64,000 nt of DNA from JADJYF01 sp050186725. GTDB lineage: Bacteria; Pseudomonadota; Gammaproteobacteria; Ga0077536. The notes beneath the pieces were generated by a model, which worked only from the letters and a program-made list of their open reading frames with translations, did not search any database and was not told the origin of the DNA. The translations under genes were made by a program, and so were the position numbers. Positions 17,364 through 26,856 of the stretch are shown piece after piece. The stretch spans positions 17,723 through 81,722 of the forward strand of contig JBFWYG010000013.1 of the NCBI GenBank assembly GCA_050186725.1, given 5' to 3'. Within the stretch, counting starts at the first letter, position 1; each line of letters begins with the position of its first letter.

Positions 17364-18434
17364 CTAACGGATCCGCAGATAGCTACCGGTGCCCTGCACC
17401 TGGATGATCCCCGCGAGTTCGAGCTTCAACAGCATGGATGAAACCTCCTGGACCGTCAATCCGCTGCGCTGCACGACTTCCTCGGATGTGAACGCGTCCC
17501 AGCCGCAGGCCGTCAACAGGCGGCGCTCGCGCGCATCGCTCGGGCGACTCGCCTCGGCGGCCTCGCCAACGCGCGGCGTGCGACCACCAAGCGGCTGAAG
17601 TGCGGGAAGTTCCTCCCCGATGTCCGCGATCGACTCGACCAGCTTCGCGCCCTGCTTGATGAGCGCATGACAGCCCTGGCTCAGGGGATTGTGGATCGAA
17701 CCCGGCACCGCGAACACTTCGCGTCCCTGTTCGAGCGCATGCAGCGCGGTGGACAGTGAGCCGCTGCGCAATGCCGCCTCCACCACCAGGGTGCCGAGCG
17801 CAAGGCCGCTGACGATGCGATTGCGGCGCGGAAAGTGCGCCGGCAGCGGCGTGGTGCCGAAGGGAAACTCGGAGACGAGCGCGCCCGCGCCACGAATCTC
17901 TTCCGCGAGCGCGCGGTGCGCGCTGGGGTAGACGCGATCGATGGCGCAGCCCAGCACAGCCACGGTGTGGCCGCCGCCTGCCAGCGCGCCGCGATGCGCC
18001 GCGCCGTCGATGCCGCGGGCCAGCCCGCTGGTCACAGTCACACCTGCGACCGCGAGGTCGCGGGCGAACTCGAGCGCGATGTCACGGCCGCGGGGCGTCG
18101 CCTGGCGGCTGCCGACCACCGCGATCTGCGGGCTCGCGAGCGCGGACGAGTCACCGTCGACGAACAGCAGCACCGGCGGCGCCGCGATGGCCCGCAGCAG
18201 CGGTGGATAGCCGGCGCGCCCGATCATCAGTACGCCGCGCCCGGGCGCGGCCAGCCATTCGAGCGCCTGGTCGGCCGCCGCCCAATCGGGCGCCGCGCCG
18301 CGGGCCGCGCTGGCGTTCAGGACGATGTCGAGACGATCGGGAGAGAGAGATTCTTCAAAGGCCGCGACGGCCCACGGCAAGGCGCGGGGAGCGCGGTAAA
18401 GCGCGGCGTGAAGCGCGAGGATCCTGCGCAGCAT
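17364..18434 (-). CDS. dprA: DNA-processing protein DprA
   Basis: Loads RecA onto incoming single-stranded DNA during natural transformation. From MLRRILALHAAL the protein has 356 residues; a GTG 24 bases further upstream (18458) would add eight residues, but the ATG has a better-placed GGA ribosome site. The central Rossmann domain shows VGSRQATPRG, SGLARGIDGAAH and FPRRNRIVSGL. A C-terminal winged-helix domain lies at roughly 285-350. It is downstream of a LysM protein gene and upstream of smg, a common order. Confidence 0.95.
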   Translation of the reverse strand: MLRRILALHAALYRAPRALPWAVAAFEESLSPDRLDIVLNASAARGAAPDWAAADQALEWLAAPGRGVLMIGRAGYPPLLRAIAAPPVLLFVDGDSSALASPQIAVVGSRQATPRGRDIALEFARDLAVAGVTVTSGLARGIDGAAHRGALAGGGHTVAVLGCAIDRVYPSAHRALAEEIRGAGALVSEFPFGTTPLPAHFPRRNRIVSGLALGTLVVEAALRSGSLSTALHALEQGREVFAVPGSIHNPLSQGCHALIKQGAKLVESIADIGEELPALQPLGGRTPRVGEAAEASRPSDARERRLLTACGWDAFTSEEVVQRSGLTVQEVSSMLLKLELAGIIQVQGTGSYLRIR

Positions 18435-18481
18435 GACGATGTCCAGTCCGTTGTACACCGGCGGTCATCATAGCCATGCCA

Positions 18482-18502
18482 CCGGCCGTTTGGCACGGCC
18501 GG
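18482..18502 (-). terminator. Hairpin between the LysM gene and dprA
   Basis: A perfect 8-bp inverted repeat with a 5-base loop lies just after the LysM protein stop codon and before the dprA start. No T-run follows on either strand, so it may only weaken read-through into dprA. Confidence 0.3.
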
Positions 18503-18518
18503 CACCGGGCGGGGGGCG

Positions 18519-19691
18519 TCAGTCGGGGTTGCGCACGCTGTCCAGCACGTACACTGGCCGTTCGAGCCGCATCACGAGCCCGTAGCTCACGCCATCGAAA
18601 GCGCGGAACACCATCAGTTCGCCCGCGCGCTCCTCCGGCAGCTGCACGGTGACAGCGTTGCTGCCTCTGACCGGCGTGCCGACGAAGTCGCGCGCGTCGC
18701 GATCGATTTGACGCAAGTCGTTGACCACGCTGGCCCACAGCCGCCCCGGACCGGTTGGCGCCTCGCGTTCCAGCCGCTGCCTCTCGGCCTCGGCATTCTG
18801 GTAGGCGACATCGCCGCCCACCGCGTCGCGCACCACCTTGCCACGCTGGTAGATGGCCAGCACGTGGCCAGGCTCGAGACCGTCGTTGAGACCACGGTTC
18901 AGCACCACCACCTGGTGCTGACTGATCTGCGCGATGCCGCCCATGGCCGAGATGATCTTCGCGTCGACCGGCGCGGTCGGGGCATGGGGATAGAACTCCT
19001 GCATGGTGTCTTCGGTCTGTGGCAGGAGGCGGTCGCCGTTCATCACTTCCTTGCTGGAATTGACGATCTGCACCGTAGCCGGATCGCCGAACTTCTCCAC
19101 CAGGGCATCGGCCACGTGTTCGGCCTCGTAGCCGAGGATGGTGTTGGTGTCCGGGTCGCGATACAGGCCGCCGCGGCGATAGATGGAGAACTTGGCGGTG
19201 GTGGGGGCGCCGAGATTACGCACGTAGACGCGGAATCCGGCACCATAGGTCAAGTGCTCGTCCTGCGAGCCGACCACGTAGGCGGCAGCGTCGAGTTCAG
19301 CTTCAGACACCACGCGCGGACGGCTCAGGAAGGGCGCCACGGCGTCGAGCGGAATGGCGTGCACGTGTTCGGCGTGAGCCACGCTGCGGATCGAGGGCGA
19401 CAGCTTGATGTTGCGGTCGACCACCTTGAGCTGGGGCCTGCCGTCTACGTAGACCAGGGTCAGGACGTCACCGGGGTAGATCCAGTGCGGATCGGCAATC
19501 TGCGGATTGGCGTGCCAGATCGATGGCCACTGCCAGGGATGGGTCAGGAAGCGGCCCGAGATATCCCACAGCGTGTCGCCCTTGACGACGGTGTAGGTCG
19601 CAGGCCTATCGGCGCGTAGCTGCACCTCGTCGGCGGCTGCGAGGGCGCAGACCAGCAGCGCGGCGAGAAAAACGGAAAATTTCCCCGACAT
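18519..19691 (-). CDS. Exported LysM-domain protein
   Basis: A 390-residue secreted protein. A signal peptide (about residues 1-20, ending CALAAAD) is followed by one LysM domain (about 33-82; YTVVKGDTLWDISGRFL) of the kind that binds peptidoglycan glycan. The remaining 300 residues are a conserved but uncharacterised domain. Genes of this kind sit next to dprA and divergent to def in many gammaproteobacteria. A role in cell-envelope maintenance is likely but inferred. Translation start is MSGKFSVFLAALL. Confidence 0.88.
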   Translation of the reverse strand: MSGKFSVFLAALLVCALAAADEVQLRADRPATYTVVKGDTLWDISGRFLTHPWQWPSIWHANPQIADPHWIYPGDVLTLVYVDGRPQLKVVDRNIKLSPSIRSVAHAEHVHAIPLDAVAPFLSRPRVVSEAELDAAAYVVGSQDEHLTYGAGFRVYVRNLGAPTTAKFSIYRRGGLYRDPDTNTILGYEAEHVADALVEKFGDPATVQIVNSSKEVMNGDRLLPQTEDTMQEFYPHAPTAPVDAKIISAMGGIAQISQHQVVVLNRGLNDGLEPGHVLAIYQRGKVVRDAVGGDVAYQNAEAERQRLEREAPTGPGRLWASVVNDLRQIDRDARDFVGTPVRGSNAVTVQLPEERAGELMVFRAFDGVSYGLVMRLERPVYVLDSVRNPD

Positions 19692-19795
19692 GTCAAAGCT
19701 CTTACATGACGTCCTTAATGTAGTTTAGCAGAACAAGGCAGAAATGAAATACTCCAGAAGGCCTCTTCCGGGACTCGTCCGGGATGCAATTCTCG

Positions 19796-19824
19796 TTGAG
19801 TAATCAGTGCCTTAGAGATATCCT
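19796..19824 (+). promoter_or_regulatory. Candidate sigma-70 promoter of def-fmt-rsmB
   Basis: TTGAGT (19796-19801) is spaced 17 bases from TATCCT (19819-19824), each matching consensus at four of six positions. Transcription would begin near 19831, about 25 bases before the def ATG. It lies in the 164-base gap between the divergent LysM gene and def. Confidence 0.5.
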
Positions 19825-19855
19825 CGCGGCAATAGCGACGTTTTCCGGTGACGGC

Positions 19856-20362
19856 ATGGCCCTGCGGCAGATCCTCCATCATCCCGACCCGCGGCTCAGG
19901 TTGAAGGCCGAGCCCGTGCGCGTGTTCGACGCAGCGCTCGTGACGCTGGTGGAGGACATGTTCGAGACCATGTACGCGGCGCCCGGCATCGGCCTCGCCG
20001 CGACCCAGATCGATGTGCAGCAGCGCGTGATCGTCATCGATGTGTCGAGCGACAAGCAGGCGCCGATGTGCTTGGTCAACCCGGAGATCATCGAACGGCG
20101 TGGCGAGGAAGAAATGGAGGAAGGCTGCCTGTCCGTGCCCGGCATCTTCGAGGCCGTCAGCCGCGCCGACTGGGTTCGCGTCGCGGCCCTCGACGCCAAG
20201 GGCCAGCCCTTCGAAGTCGAGACCGACGGTCTGCTGGCGGTGTGCATCCAGCACGAGATGGATCACCTCGAGGGCAAGCTCTTCGTCGACTACTTGTCGC
20301 AGTTGAAGCAGACCCGCATCCGCAAGAAGCTCATCAAGGAGCAGCAGCGCCTGGCGAGCTGA
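19856..20362 (+). CDS. def: Peptide deformylase
   Basis: Metalloenzyme that removes the formyl group from nascent proteins. The start at MALRQILHHPDPRL gives 168 residues, the usual length; the frame extends upstream to 19784 without family similarity and across the candidate promoter. All three signature motifs are present: GIGLAATQ, EGCLSVPG and QHEMDHLEG, supplying the Cys and two His metal ligands and the catalytic Glu. It is followed by fmt, which adds the formyl group. Confidence 0.97.
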   Translation: MALRQILHHPDPRLRLKAEPVRVFDAALVTLVEDMFETMYAAPGIGLAATQIDVQQRVIVIDVSSDKQAPMCLVNPEIIERRGEEEMEEGCLSVPGIFEAVSRADWVRVAALDAKGQPFEVETDGLLAVCIQHEMDHLEGKLFVDYLSQLKQTRIRKKLIKEQQRLAS

Positions 20363-20442
20363 ACGCCGAGCCAGTTGCCCGGCGCGCCGCGAGCAGGCCC
20401 GGCGGCGCGTCTTCCCTGCATGCATTACAGTAATCGAGCCCC

Positions 20443-21369
20443 ATGACCCCTCGCGTACGCACCGTGTTCGCAGGCACGCCGGATTTCGCCGTGCCCAGTC
20501 TCAAAACCCTGCTCGAGCGCCCGGAGCTCGAAGTGGTGGCGGTTTACACCCAGCCGGATCGGCCGGCCGGCCGCGGCCGGCAGCTGCAGGCGAGCCCGGT
20601 AAAGCGCGTCGCGGTGGCGGCCGGTGTCCCGGTGGAGCAGCCCGAGCGCGTCACCCCGGCGGAAGCCCAGGCGGTATTCGCCGCCTACGCTCCGGCCTTG
20701 CTGGTGGTGGCCGCCTACGGCTTGATGCTGCCGGCAGCCTTTATCGATCCGCCGATCACGGCGCTCAACGTGCATGCTTCGCTGCTGCCCCGCTGGCGCG
20801 GCGCGGCGCCGATACAGCGCGCGATCATGGCGGGCGACAGGCGAAGCGGCATCTCGATCATGCGCGTGGTGCAGAAGCTGGACGCAGGCCCGGTGTGGCT
20901 GACGCGCGAGTGCCCCATCGACGCGACCACCACCGGCGGTGAACTGCACGACACACTCGCCACGCTCGGCGCGCTGGCGCTGGACGAGGCCATCGCGCGC
21001 TTCCTGGCCGGCGATATCACGGAAGTCGCGCAGGACGAGGCCGGCGTCACCTACGCCTCCAAGCTCGATCCCGCGGACCGCGTCATCGATTGGCAGCGCG
21101 GCGTGCGTGACATCGATTGCCAGGTGCGCGCCTTGGCGCCCGCGCCCGGCGCGCAGACCCGCCTGGGCGGTCTTGAGGTCAAGGTGCTGGCCGGCCAGCC
21201 GCGCGCCGACGGCCGAAGTGGCCCCGCCGGCACGCTGCTCGGTCATGACGACGACGGCATCCTGGTGGCCACGGCGGACGGCTGCTATGCCATCACCGAA
21301 CTGCAGCCCGCCGGCAAGCAGCGCATGAGCGCGCGCGCCTTTCGGCACGGCTATGGTCAGCACCTGTGA
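20443..21369 (+). CDS. fmt: Methionyl-tRNA formyltransferase
   Basis: Transfers a formyl group from 10-formyltetrahydrofolate to initiator Met-tRNA. The 308-residue product has the N-terminal FAGTPDFAVPSL start, the catalytic-loop region HASLLPRWRGAAPIQRAI near residue 110 and a C-terminal OB-like tRNA-binding domain. The stop codon overlaps the GTG start of rsmB by 4 bases, so the two are coupled. Paired with def upstream. Confidence 0.97.
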   Translation: MTPRVRTVFAGTPDFAVPSLKTLLERPELEVVAVYTQPDRPAGRGRQLQASPVKRVAVAAGVPVEQPERVTPAEAQAVFAAYAPALLVVAAYGLMLPAAFIDPPITALNVHASLLPRWRGAAPIQRAIMAGDRRSGISIMRVVQKLDAGPVWLTRECPIDATTTGGELHDTLATLGALALDEAIARFLAGDITEVAQDEAGVTYASKLDPADRVIDWQRGVRDIDCQVRALAPAPGAQTRLGGLEVKVLAGQPRADGRSGPAGTLLGHDDDGILVATADGCYAITELQPAGKQRMSARAFRHGYGQHL

Positions 21370-22667
21370 GTGACGGCGCCGCGGCTCGCGTGGTGGGCGC
21401 GCGCATCGTCGCCGCGGTGGTCGACGAAGGGCGGTCGCTCGCCGAGGCGGCGCCCCGCGCGCTCCGCGAGCTGCCGGCGGAGCGCGATCGCGCCTTCGCC
21501 CAGGCCTGCGCCTATGGTGTGCTGCGGCACTACCACGCCCTGCACGCGCGCCTCGCGGCCCTGATGCCGAAGCCGCTGCGCCGCAAGGACGCCGATGTCG
21601 AGGCCCTGTTATTGGTCGGCCTCTACCAGCTCGATCATCTCGCCACGGCGCCCCACGGCGCGGTGTCCGCCACGGTCGAAGGCGCGCGCATGCTCGGCAA
21701 ACCGTGGGCGAGCCGGCTCGTGAACGGTGTGCTGCGCAATGCCCAGCGCCGCCCCGCGGCGCCGCCCGCGCCGGCGGCGAGCGAGTTCCCTAGCTGGCTG
21801 GTCGAACGGCTGCGCAACGACTGGCCCGACGCGCTGGAATCGCTGCTCGCGGCGAGCAACGCGCATGCCCCACTGACCCTGCGCGTCAACCGGCTGCGCG
21901 GCACGCGCGAAGACTACGCGCAAGCCCTCGCGGCGGCTGGCATCGAGGCGCAACCGGGTCGTCATGCCCACGCCGCGTTGCGGCTCGCCACCGGCGTGGC
22001 GGTGCAGGCGCTGCCCGGTTTCGACAGCGGGCGAGTCTCGGTGCAGGACGAGGCGGCGCAGCTCGCGGCGGAGATCCTCGCGCCGCAGGCGGGCGAGCGG
22101 GTGCTGGATGCGTGCGCTGCCCCGGGCGGCAAGACCGCGCAGCTGCTCGAAATAGCCGGGCCGGACCTGGATCTCACCGCCCTGGACCAGGCCGGGCCGC
22201 GGCTCGCGCGCGTGCACGAGAACCTCGCGCGGCTCGGCCTCGCCTGCACGGTGCGCGAGGCCGATGCCGGCGCGCCCGAGCAGTGGTGGGACGGACGCCC
22301 TTTCGACGCCATCCTGCTCGACGCCCCCTGCACCGCGCTCGGCGTGATGCGCCGCCACCCCGACATCCGCCTGCGCCGGATGCCCGCGGACGTGGACGCC
22401 GCCAGCGCGGCGCAGTCACGCCTGCTCGCGGCGCTGTGGCCGCTGCTCGCCCCGGGCGGACGCTTGCTCTACGTCACCTGCTCGGTGCTGCGCGCGGAGA
22501 ACGACGACGTGGTGGCGGCCTTCCTGGCCACCACACCCACGGCGCGCGTGCAGCCCGTCACGGGCGACTTCGGCCGCGCCACGCTGCACGGCCGGCAGCT
22601 GCTGCCTGGCGACGACGACATGGATGGCTTCTACTATTGCCTCATCAATAAGCCGCCCGCCGCCTGA
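21366..22667 (+). CDS. rsmB: 16S rRNA (cytosine(967)-C(5))-methyltransferase
   Basis: Methylates C967 of 16S rRNA using S-adenosylmethionine. 433 residues with a GTG start overlapping the fmt stop (GTGA). The N-terminal third is the NusB-like RNA-binding domain; the C-terminal part is the methyltransferase, with VLDACAAPGGKTAQ (SAM binding, near residue 250), the DAPCTALGVMRRHPD motif and the second conserved cysteine in YVTCSVLRAEN. Its stop overlaps the next start by one base. Standard def-fmt-rsmB order. Confidence 0.96.
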   Translation: MSDGAAARVVGARIVAAVVDEGRSLAEAAPRALRELPAERDRAFAQACAYGVLRHYHALHARLAALMPKPLRRKDADVEALLLVGLYQLDHLATAPHGAVSATVEGARMLGKPWASRLVNGVLRNAQRRPAAPPAPAASEFPSWLVERLRNDWPDALESLLAASNAHAPLTLRVNRLRGTREDYAQALAAAGIEAQPGRHAHAALRLATGVAVQALPGFDSGRVSVQDEAAQLAAEILAPQAGERVLDACAAPGGKTAQLLEIAGPDLDLTALDQAGPRLARVHENLARLGLACTVREADAGAPEQWWDGRPFDAILLDAPCTALGVMRRHPDIRLRRMPADVDAASAAQSRLLAALWPLLAPGGRLLYVTCSVLRAENDDVVAAFLATTPTARVQPVTGDFGRATLHGRQLLPGDDDMDGFYYCLINKPPAA

Positions 22668-23230
22668 TGCCAGCCCACGCCCGCCGCCTCCTTCTCCTGG
22701 CTCAGCTGGTTCTGCTGGCGCTGTGGCTCCCGTTGCTGTGGGCCAGTGACATCGAGATCGAATCGGCCTCGGAACACGTCACCCACGAAATGCTGATGGT
22801 CGACGCCGATTCGCGCATCGAGTTCAGCGAGGACGCGATCAAGGCGATGAACAGCGGCGTGCCGATCACCATCGAGTTCGACCTGCGCATCGCGCGGCCG
22901 CGCAAGCTGTTGTGGGACACCGAGGTGCTGACCGCGCACCGTGACTTCACCATCGAACGCCACGCGCTGAGCGATCAGTTCGTGCTCTCCGACCGCGCCA
23001 CCGGTGAACGGCGCATCCACGGCGAACTCGGCCTCGCGATCCAGGACCTCGCGCGCATCCGCGACCTGCCCATCGCCGAGGCCAGCCAGCTCGCCGGTGA
23101 AGACGTCGAGATCTCGCTGCGCCTGCGCCTCGCGATCCGCTCGCTGCCAGGACCGCTGATCCCGATCGCCTTCATCTCGCCGGGCTGGCACATGTCCAGC
23201 GGATGGTACCGATGGCGGACGCAGTTGTAA
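22667..23230 (+). CDS. DUF4390 domain-containing protein
   Basis: A 187-residue protein with an N-terminal signal peptide or anchor (about 5-27, leucine-rich, ending LLWASD) and a predicted beta-rich extracytoplasmic domain that matches the DUF4390 family by general pattern and position. In many gammaproteobacteria it lies between rsmB and an ntrY-like kinase gene, as here. It overlaps rsmB by one base and the following kinase gene by 28 bases. Function is unknown; a link to signal sensing by the kinase is a guess from context. Confidence 0.8.
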   Translation: MPAHARRLLLLAQLVLLALWLPLLWASDIEIESASEHVTHEMLMVDADSRIEFSEDAIKAMNSGVPITIEFDLRIARPRKLLWDTEVLTAHRDFTIERHALSDQFVLSDRATGERRIHGELGLAIQDLARIRDLPIAEASQLAGEDVEISLRLRLAIRSLPGPLIPIAFISPGWHMSSGWYRWRTQL

Positions 23231-25473
23231 GGCGGCGGCGCGCGGTGATGCTGGGCGCGGTGGGGCTGCTGACCCTGTCGCTGCTCGGCTCGTTGGTGCT
23301 GATGAGCGCCGCGATGCAGAACTCCGATCGCTTCGGCGCGCTGTACTCGGTGCTGCTCTTGTCCAACACCGCGGGCCTCCTGGCCTTCGTCTGGCTGATC
23401 GGCATCAACGTGCGGCGCCTCCTGCGCCAGATCCGCGCGCGCGAACCCGGCGCGCGGCTCACGCTCCGCATGCTGGTGATCTTCGTCGCACTGGCGGTGC
23501 TGCCGGTGACGGTGCTCTACACCTTCTCCCTCGATTTCTTGAAACGCGGCATCGACAGCTGGTTCGACGTGCGGGTCGGCGATGCGCTGCAGAGCTCGTT
23601 GGAGCTGAGTCGCGAGGCGCTCGATCTGCGCATGCGCGAACTGCTGTCGCAGACCGAGAGCATGGCCGAGGAGATCACCCAGGGCGCGCCGCCCGAGCGC
23701 ACCACGCTGAACCTGGACGCGCTGCGCGATCCCGGCAGCATCGTCAGCGCGAGCGCCTGGACGCCGGGTCCGTCGGTGCTGGACGCGATGCGCGCGCGGA
23801 GCGGCGCCGATGAGCTCACGCTGTTGAGCGCCGACGGCGAACCGCTCGCGACCAGCAGCCGCATCAGCGATCTCATTCCGCACCTCCCGGCAGAGTCGCT
23901 GCTGGTGCAGCTGCGCCAGGGGCGCAGCTACATCGGCCTCGATCCGCTGCGCGATGGCTCGCTCTTCGTACGCGTGGCAGTGAGCGTCAACGTCGCGCCG
24001 GGTACCGGTGCCAAGCGCGTGCTGCACGCCCTCTACCCCATCGCGCCGCGCATCAACCGACTCGCCGGCTCGGTGGAGAACGCCTACGCCAAGTACCACG
24101 AGCTCGACTACCTGCGCGAGAAACTGAAGCTGTCCTTCGCCATGACCTTGACCATGGTGCTCCTGTTCAGCATCGTCACCGCGGTGTGGGCGGCGTTCTA
24201 CTCGGCGCGGCGCCTGGCGGCGCCGATTCGCGATCTCGCGATCGGCACGGCGGCGGTGGCGGCCGGCGACTACACCACCAGCCTGCCGGTGCAGAGCAAC
24301 GACGAAATGGGCTTCCTGGTCAGCTCGTTCAACGACATGACGCGACGCATCGGCCGCGCGCGCGCCGAGACCGAGACCCAGCGCGAGTACCTGGACACCG
24401 TGCTGCGACAGCTTTCCTCCGGCGTCGTGGCGCTGGACGACGCGGCGCGCATCACCACCCTGAACGAATCCGCGCGGCGCATGCTGGAACTGGCCGACGA
24501 GGCGGCCCCGGGCCTCGGCTTCATCGAGACCTGCCGGCGCGACGATCACCTGCAGCCGCTGGCCGACACGCTCGAGCCGCTGCTCGCCGAACAGCGCTCC
24601 GAGTGGCAGGAGCAGATCACCATCTTCGCCTCCGACGGCCGCCGGGTGTTGATGTGCCGCGGCACGTCGCTGGCGCGTCACGACAGCGCCGCGCGCGGCT
24701 ACGTCATCGTGTTCGAGAACATCACCGCCATCATCCAGGGACAGCGCGACGCGGCCTGGTCCGAAGTGGCGCGGCGCCTGGCCCACGAGATCAAGAACCC
24801 GCTCACGCCCATCCAGCTGGCCGCCGAGCGCCTGCGGCAGAAGTATCTGAAGAAGCTGGGCCCCGAAGACGGCGAGGCGCTGGAACGCCTGACCAGCACC
24901 ATCGTGCAGCAGGTCGAGACCATGAAGGCCATCGTCAACACCTTCTCCGACTACGCGAAGTCACCCGTCATCACCCGCGCGGCGGTTGACATCAACGCGC
25001 TGATCGCGGGCGTGGTCGACCTGTTCCGCGGCGGCTATCCCGAGGCGCGGATCGAGACCCGGCTCACCGCCGACCTCCCACCGCTGTCCGGCGACCCGGT
25101 GCGCCTGCGCCAGGTGCTGAACAACCTGGTCAAGAACGCCTTCGAGGCGTCGCCGGAGCCGGCGAATGCGCATATCATCGTGTCGACCTCGATCACGCAG
25201 TACGCGCAGGCGGATCACGTGGAGATCCGCATCGAGGACCGCGGCGAAGGCCTGCCCGAACCATTGCTGTCGAACATCTTCGAGCCCTACGTCACGAGCA
25301 AGGCCAAGGGAACGGGCCTCGGTCTCGCCATCGTCAAGAAGATCGTCGAGGAGCACAACGGCGTCGTCACGCTGCGCAACAACCCGGAGGTCGGCGCCGT
25401 CGCCATCATCCGTCTGCCGCTCGACAAGGAGCAGGCACAGAACGAAGAAGCATTGCTGAAGGATGCCGTATGA
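23203..25473 (+). CDS. ntrY: NtrY-like sensor histidine kinase
   Basis: Membrane histidine kinase, 756 residues, paired with the downstream regulator. Two N-terminal membrane segments (about 15-37 and 45-65) and a third (about 87-108) precede a periplasmic region, then a membrane helix (about 305-330), HAMP (330-385), a PAS domain (395-500), the HisKA box RRLAHEIKNPLTPIQLAAE (phospho-acceptor His near 530) and an HATPase domain with NNLVKNAFEAS and GTGLGLAIVKKI. The start is either 23203 or 23212; the latter has a slightly better ribosome site. Overlaps DUF4390 and ntrX (4 bases). NtrYX pairs respond to nitrogen or redox state elsewhere. Confidence 0.92.
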   Translation: MVPMADAVVRRRRAVMLGAVGLLTLSLLGSLVLMSAAMQNSDRFGALYSVLLLSNTAGLLAFVWLIGINVRRLLRQIRAREPGARLTLRMLVIFVALAVLPVTVLYTFSLDFLKRGIDSWFDVRVGDALQSSLELSREALDLRMRELLSQTESMAEEITQGAPPERTTLNLDALRDPGSIVSASAWTPGPSVLDAMRARSGADELTLLSADGEPLATSSRISDLIPHLPAESLLVQLRQGRSYIGLDPLRDGSLFVRVAVSVNVAPGTGAKRVLHALYPIAPRINRLAGSVENAYAKYHELDYLREKLKLSFAMTLTMVLLFSIVTAVWAAFYSARRLAAPIRDLAIGTAAVAAGDYTTSLPVQSNDEMGFLVSSFNDMTRRIGRARAETETQREYLDTVLRQLSSGVVALDDAARITTLNESARRMLELADEAAPGLGFIETCRRDDHLQPLADTLEPLLAEQRSEWQEQITIFASDGRRVLMCRGTSLARHDSAARGYVIVFENITAIIQGQRDAAWSEVARRLAHEIKNPLTPIQLAAERLRQKYLKKLGPEDGEALERLTSTIVQQVETMKAIVNTFSDYAKSPVITRAAVDINALIAGVVDLFRGGYPEARIETRLTADLPPLSGDPVRLRQVLNNLVKNAFEASPEPANAHIIVSTSITQYAQADHVEIRIEDRGEGLPEPLLSNIFEPYVTSKAKGTGLGLAIVKKIVEEHNGVVTLRNNPEVGAVAIIRLPLDKEQAQNEEALLKDAV

Positions 25474-26846
25474 GTACCGCCCATATTCTGGTCGTCGACG
25501 ACGAGCCCGACATTCGCGGGCTGCTCAAGGAAATCCTCGAGGACGAGGGTTTCGAGGTCACCATCGCGGAGAACGCCGAGCGCGCGCGCGAGGCGCGCCG
25601 TCAGCGCCGCCCCGATCTGATCCTGCTCGACATCTGGATGCCGGACACCGACGGCATCACGCTGCTGAAGGAATGGTCCGACGGCAGCACGGTGGACACA
25701 CCGGTGATCATGATGTCCGGCCACGGCACGGTGGAGACCGCGGTCGAGGCCACGCGGCTCGGCGCGTACGACTTCATCGAGAAGCCGTTGTCGATCGCCA
25801 AGATTCTCGTCACGGTGCAACGCGCGCTGGAGAACGCGAGCCTGGTGTCGGAGAACATCGGGCTCAGGCAGCGCAGCCAGTCGTCCCAGGAGCCCATCGG
25901 CTCCAGTCCCGAGATGGAGAAGCTCAGGGCCGACGCGCGACGCATCGCCGATCACAAGACCAGCGTCTTCATCAGCGGTGAATCGGGTGTGGGCAAGGAG
26001 ACCATCGCGCGCTTCATCCACGGCCAGGGCAGCCGCGCGGGCAATCGTTTCATCAACGTCAGCGTGGCCGGCCTCGCGCGCGAGAATCCCGACGCGGAAC
26101 TGTTCGGCGTGGAGGATGGCGGCAAGCTGAGCTTCGGTTCGCTGGAACTCGCCAACGGCGGCACGCTGTTCCTGAAGGACATCGCCGACATGGACATGAG
26201 CACCCAGGCGCGGCTCCTGAGCGCGCTGGAGAACCAGTCCTTCCTCCGGGTCGGCGGCCGCGAGCCGGTGAGCATCGACGTGCGCATCATCGCGAGTACG
26301 CGCCGCAACCTGGCCGAGATGGTCGCTGCCGGCAGGTTCCGCGAGGATCTCTACTACCGCTTGAACGTGCTGCCCTTGAGCGTGCCGCCGCTGCGCGAGC
26401 GGCGCGGCGACATCGACGAACTGGTCGATCACTTCCTCGCCTACTTCGAATCGCGCGAGGGCCTGCCGCGGCGCGCCTTGTCGAACGCCGTGCGCCACCG
26501 GCTGCAGGACTACGACTGGCCTGGCAACGTGCGCGAACTGAAGAACTTCATCCAGCGCCTGCTGATCCTCGGCGGCACCGGGCAGGTGGAAGTGGCGGAG
26601 GTGAACAGCATGCTGGGCCTGAATCCCGAGGTCAGCGCCGAGCCCGTGATGCCGGGCTTCGACCTGCCGCTGCGCGAGGCGCGCGAGCAGTTCGAGCGCG
26701 CGTATCTCGAGTACCAGCTGCGAGTCTTCAACGGCAGCGTGAGCCGCGTCTCGGAGCAGGTCGGCATCGAGCGCACCCACCTCTATCGCAAGCTGCGCAG
26801 CCTCGGCCTCGAGCCCAAGCGCATCAAGGAAGAAGGCCGCGAATGA
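25470..26846 (+). CDS. ntrX: NtrX-like response regulator with degenerate AAA+ domain
   Basis: Response regulator, 458 residues. The receiver domain (1-120) has the phospho-acceptor Asp in LILLDIWMPD near residue 53. The AAA+ domain (about 140-370) keeps the Walker A GESGVGKE, but the GAFTGA loop that contacts sigma-54 is missing (ELFGVEDGG runs straight into KLSFGSLELANGG), and Walker B reads TLFLKDIAD where NtrC-type proteins have LFLDEI. A Fis-type helix-turn-helix (SRVSEQVGIERTHLYRKL) ends the protein. It probably binds DNA under control of the upstream kinase but is unlikely to activate sigma-54 RNA polymerase by ATP hydrolysis. Confidence 0.93.
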   Translation: MSTAHILVVDDEPDIRGLLKEILEDEGFEVTIAENAERAREARRQRRPDLILLDIWMPDTDGITLLKEWSDGSTVDTPVIMMSGHGTVETAVEATRLGAYDFIEKPLSIAKILVTVQRALENASLVSENIGLRQRSQSSQEPIGSSPEMEKLRADARRIADHKTSVFISGESGVGKETIARFIHGQGSRAGNRFINVSVAGLARENPDAELFGVEDGGKLSFGSLELANGGTLFLKDIADMDMSTQARLLSALENQSFLRVGGREPVSIDVRIIASTRRNLAEMVAAGRFREDLYYRLNVLPLSVPPLRERRGDIDELVDHFLAYFESREGLPRRALSNAVRHRLQDYDWPGNVRELKNFIQRLLILGGTGQVEVAEVNSMLGLNPEVSAEPVMPGFDLPLREAREQFERAYLEYQLRVFNGSVSRVSEQVGIERTHLYRKLRSLGLEPKRIKEEGRE

Positions 26847-26856
26847 GCGGCGCGCG

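Noticed and set aside
22975..24786. 603-codon minus-strand open frame
   Set aside because: Antisense to the DUF4390 and ntrY genes, which have clear motifs in their own frames.
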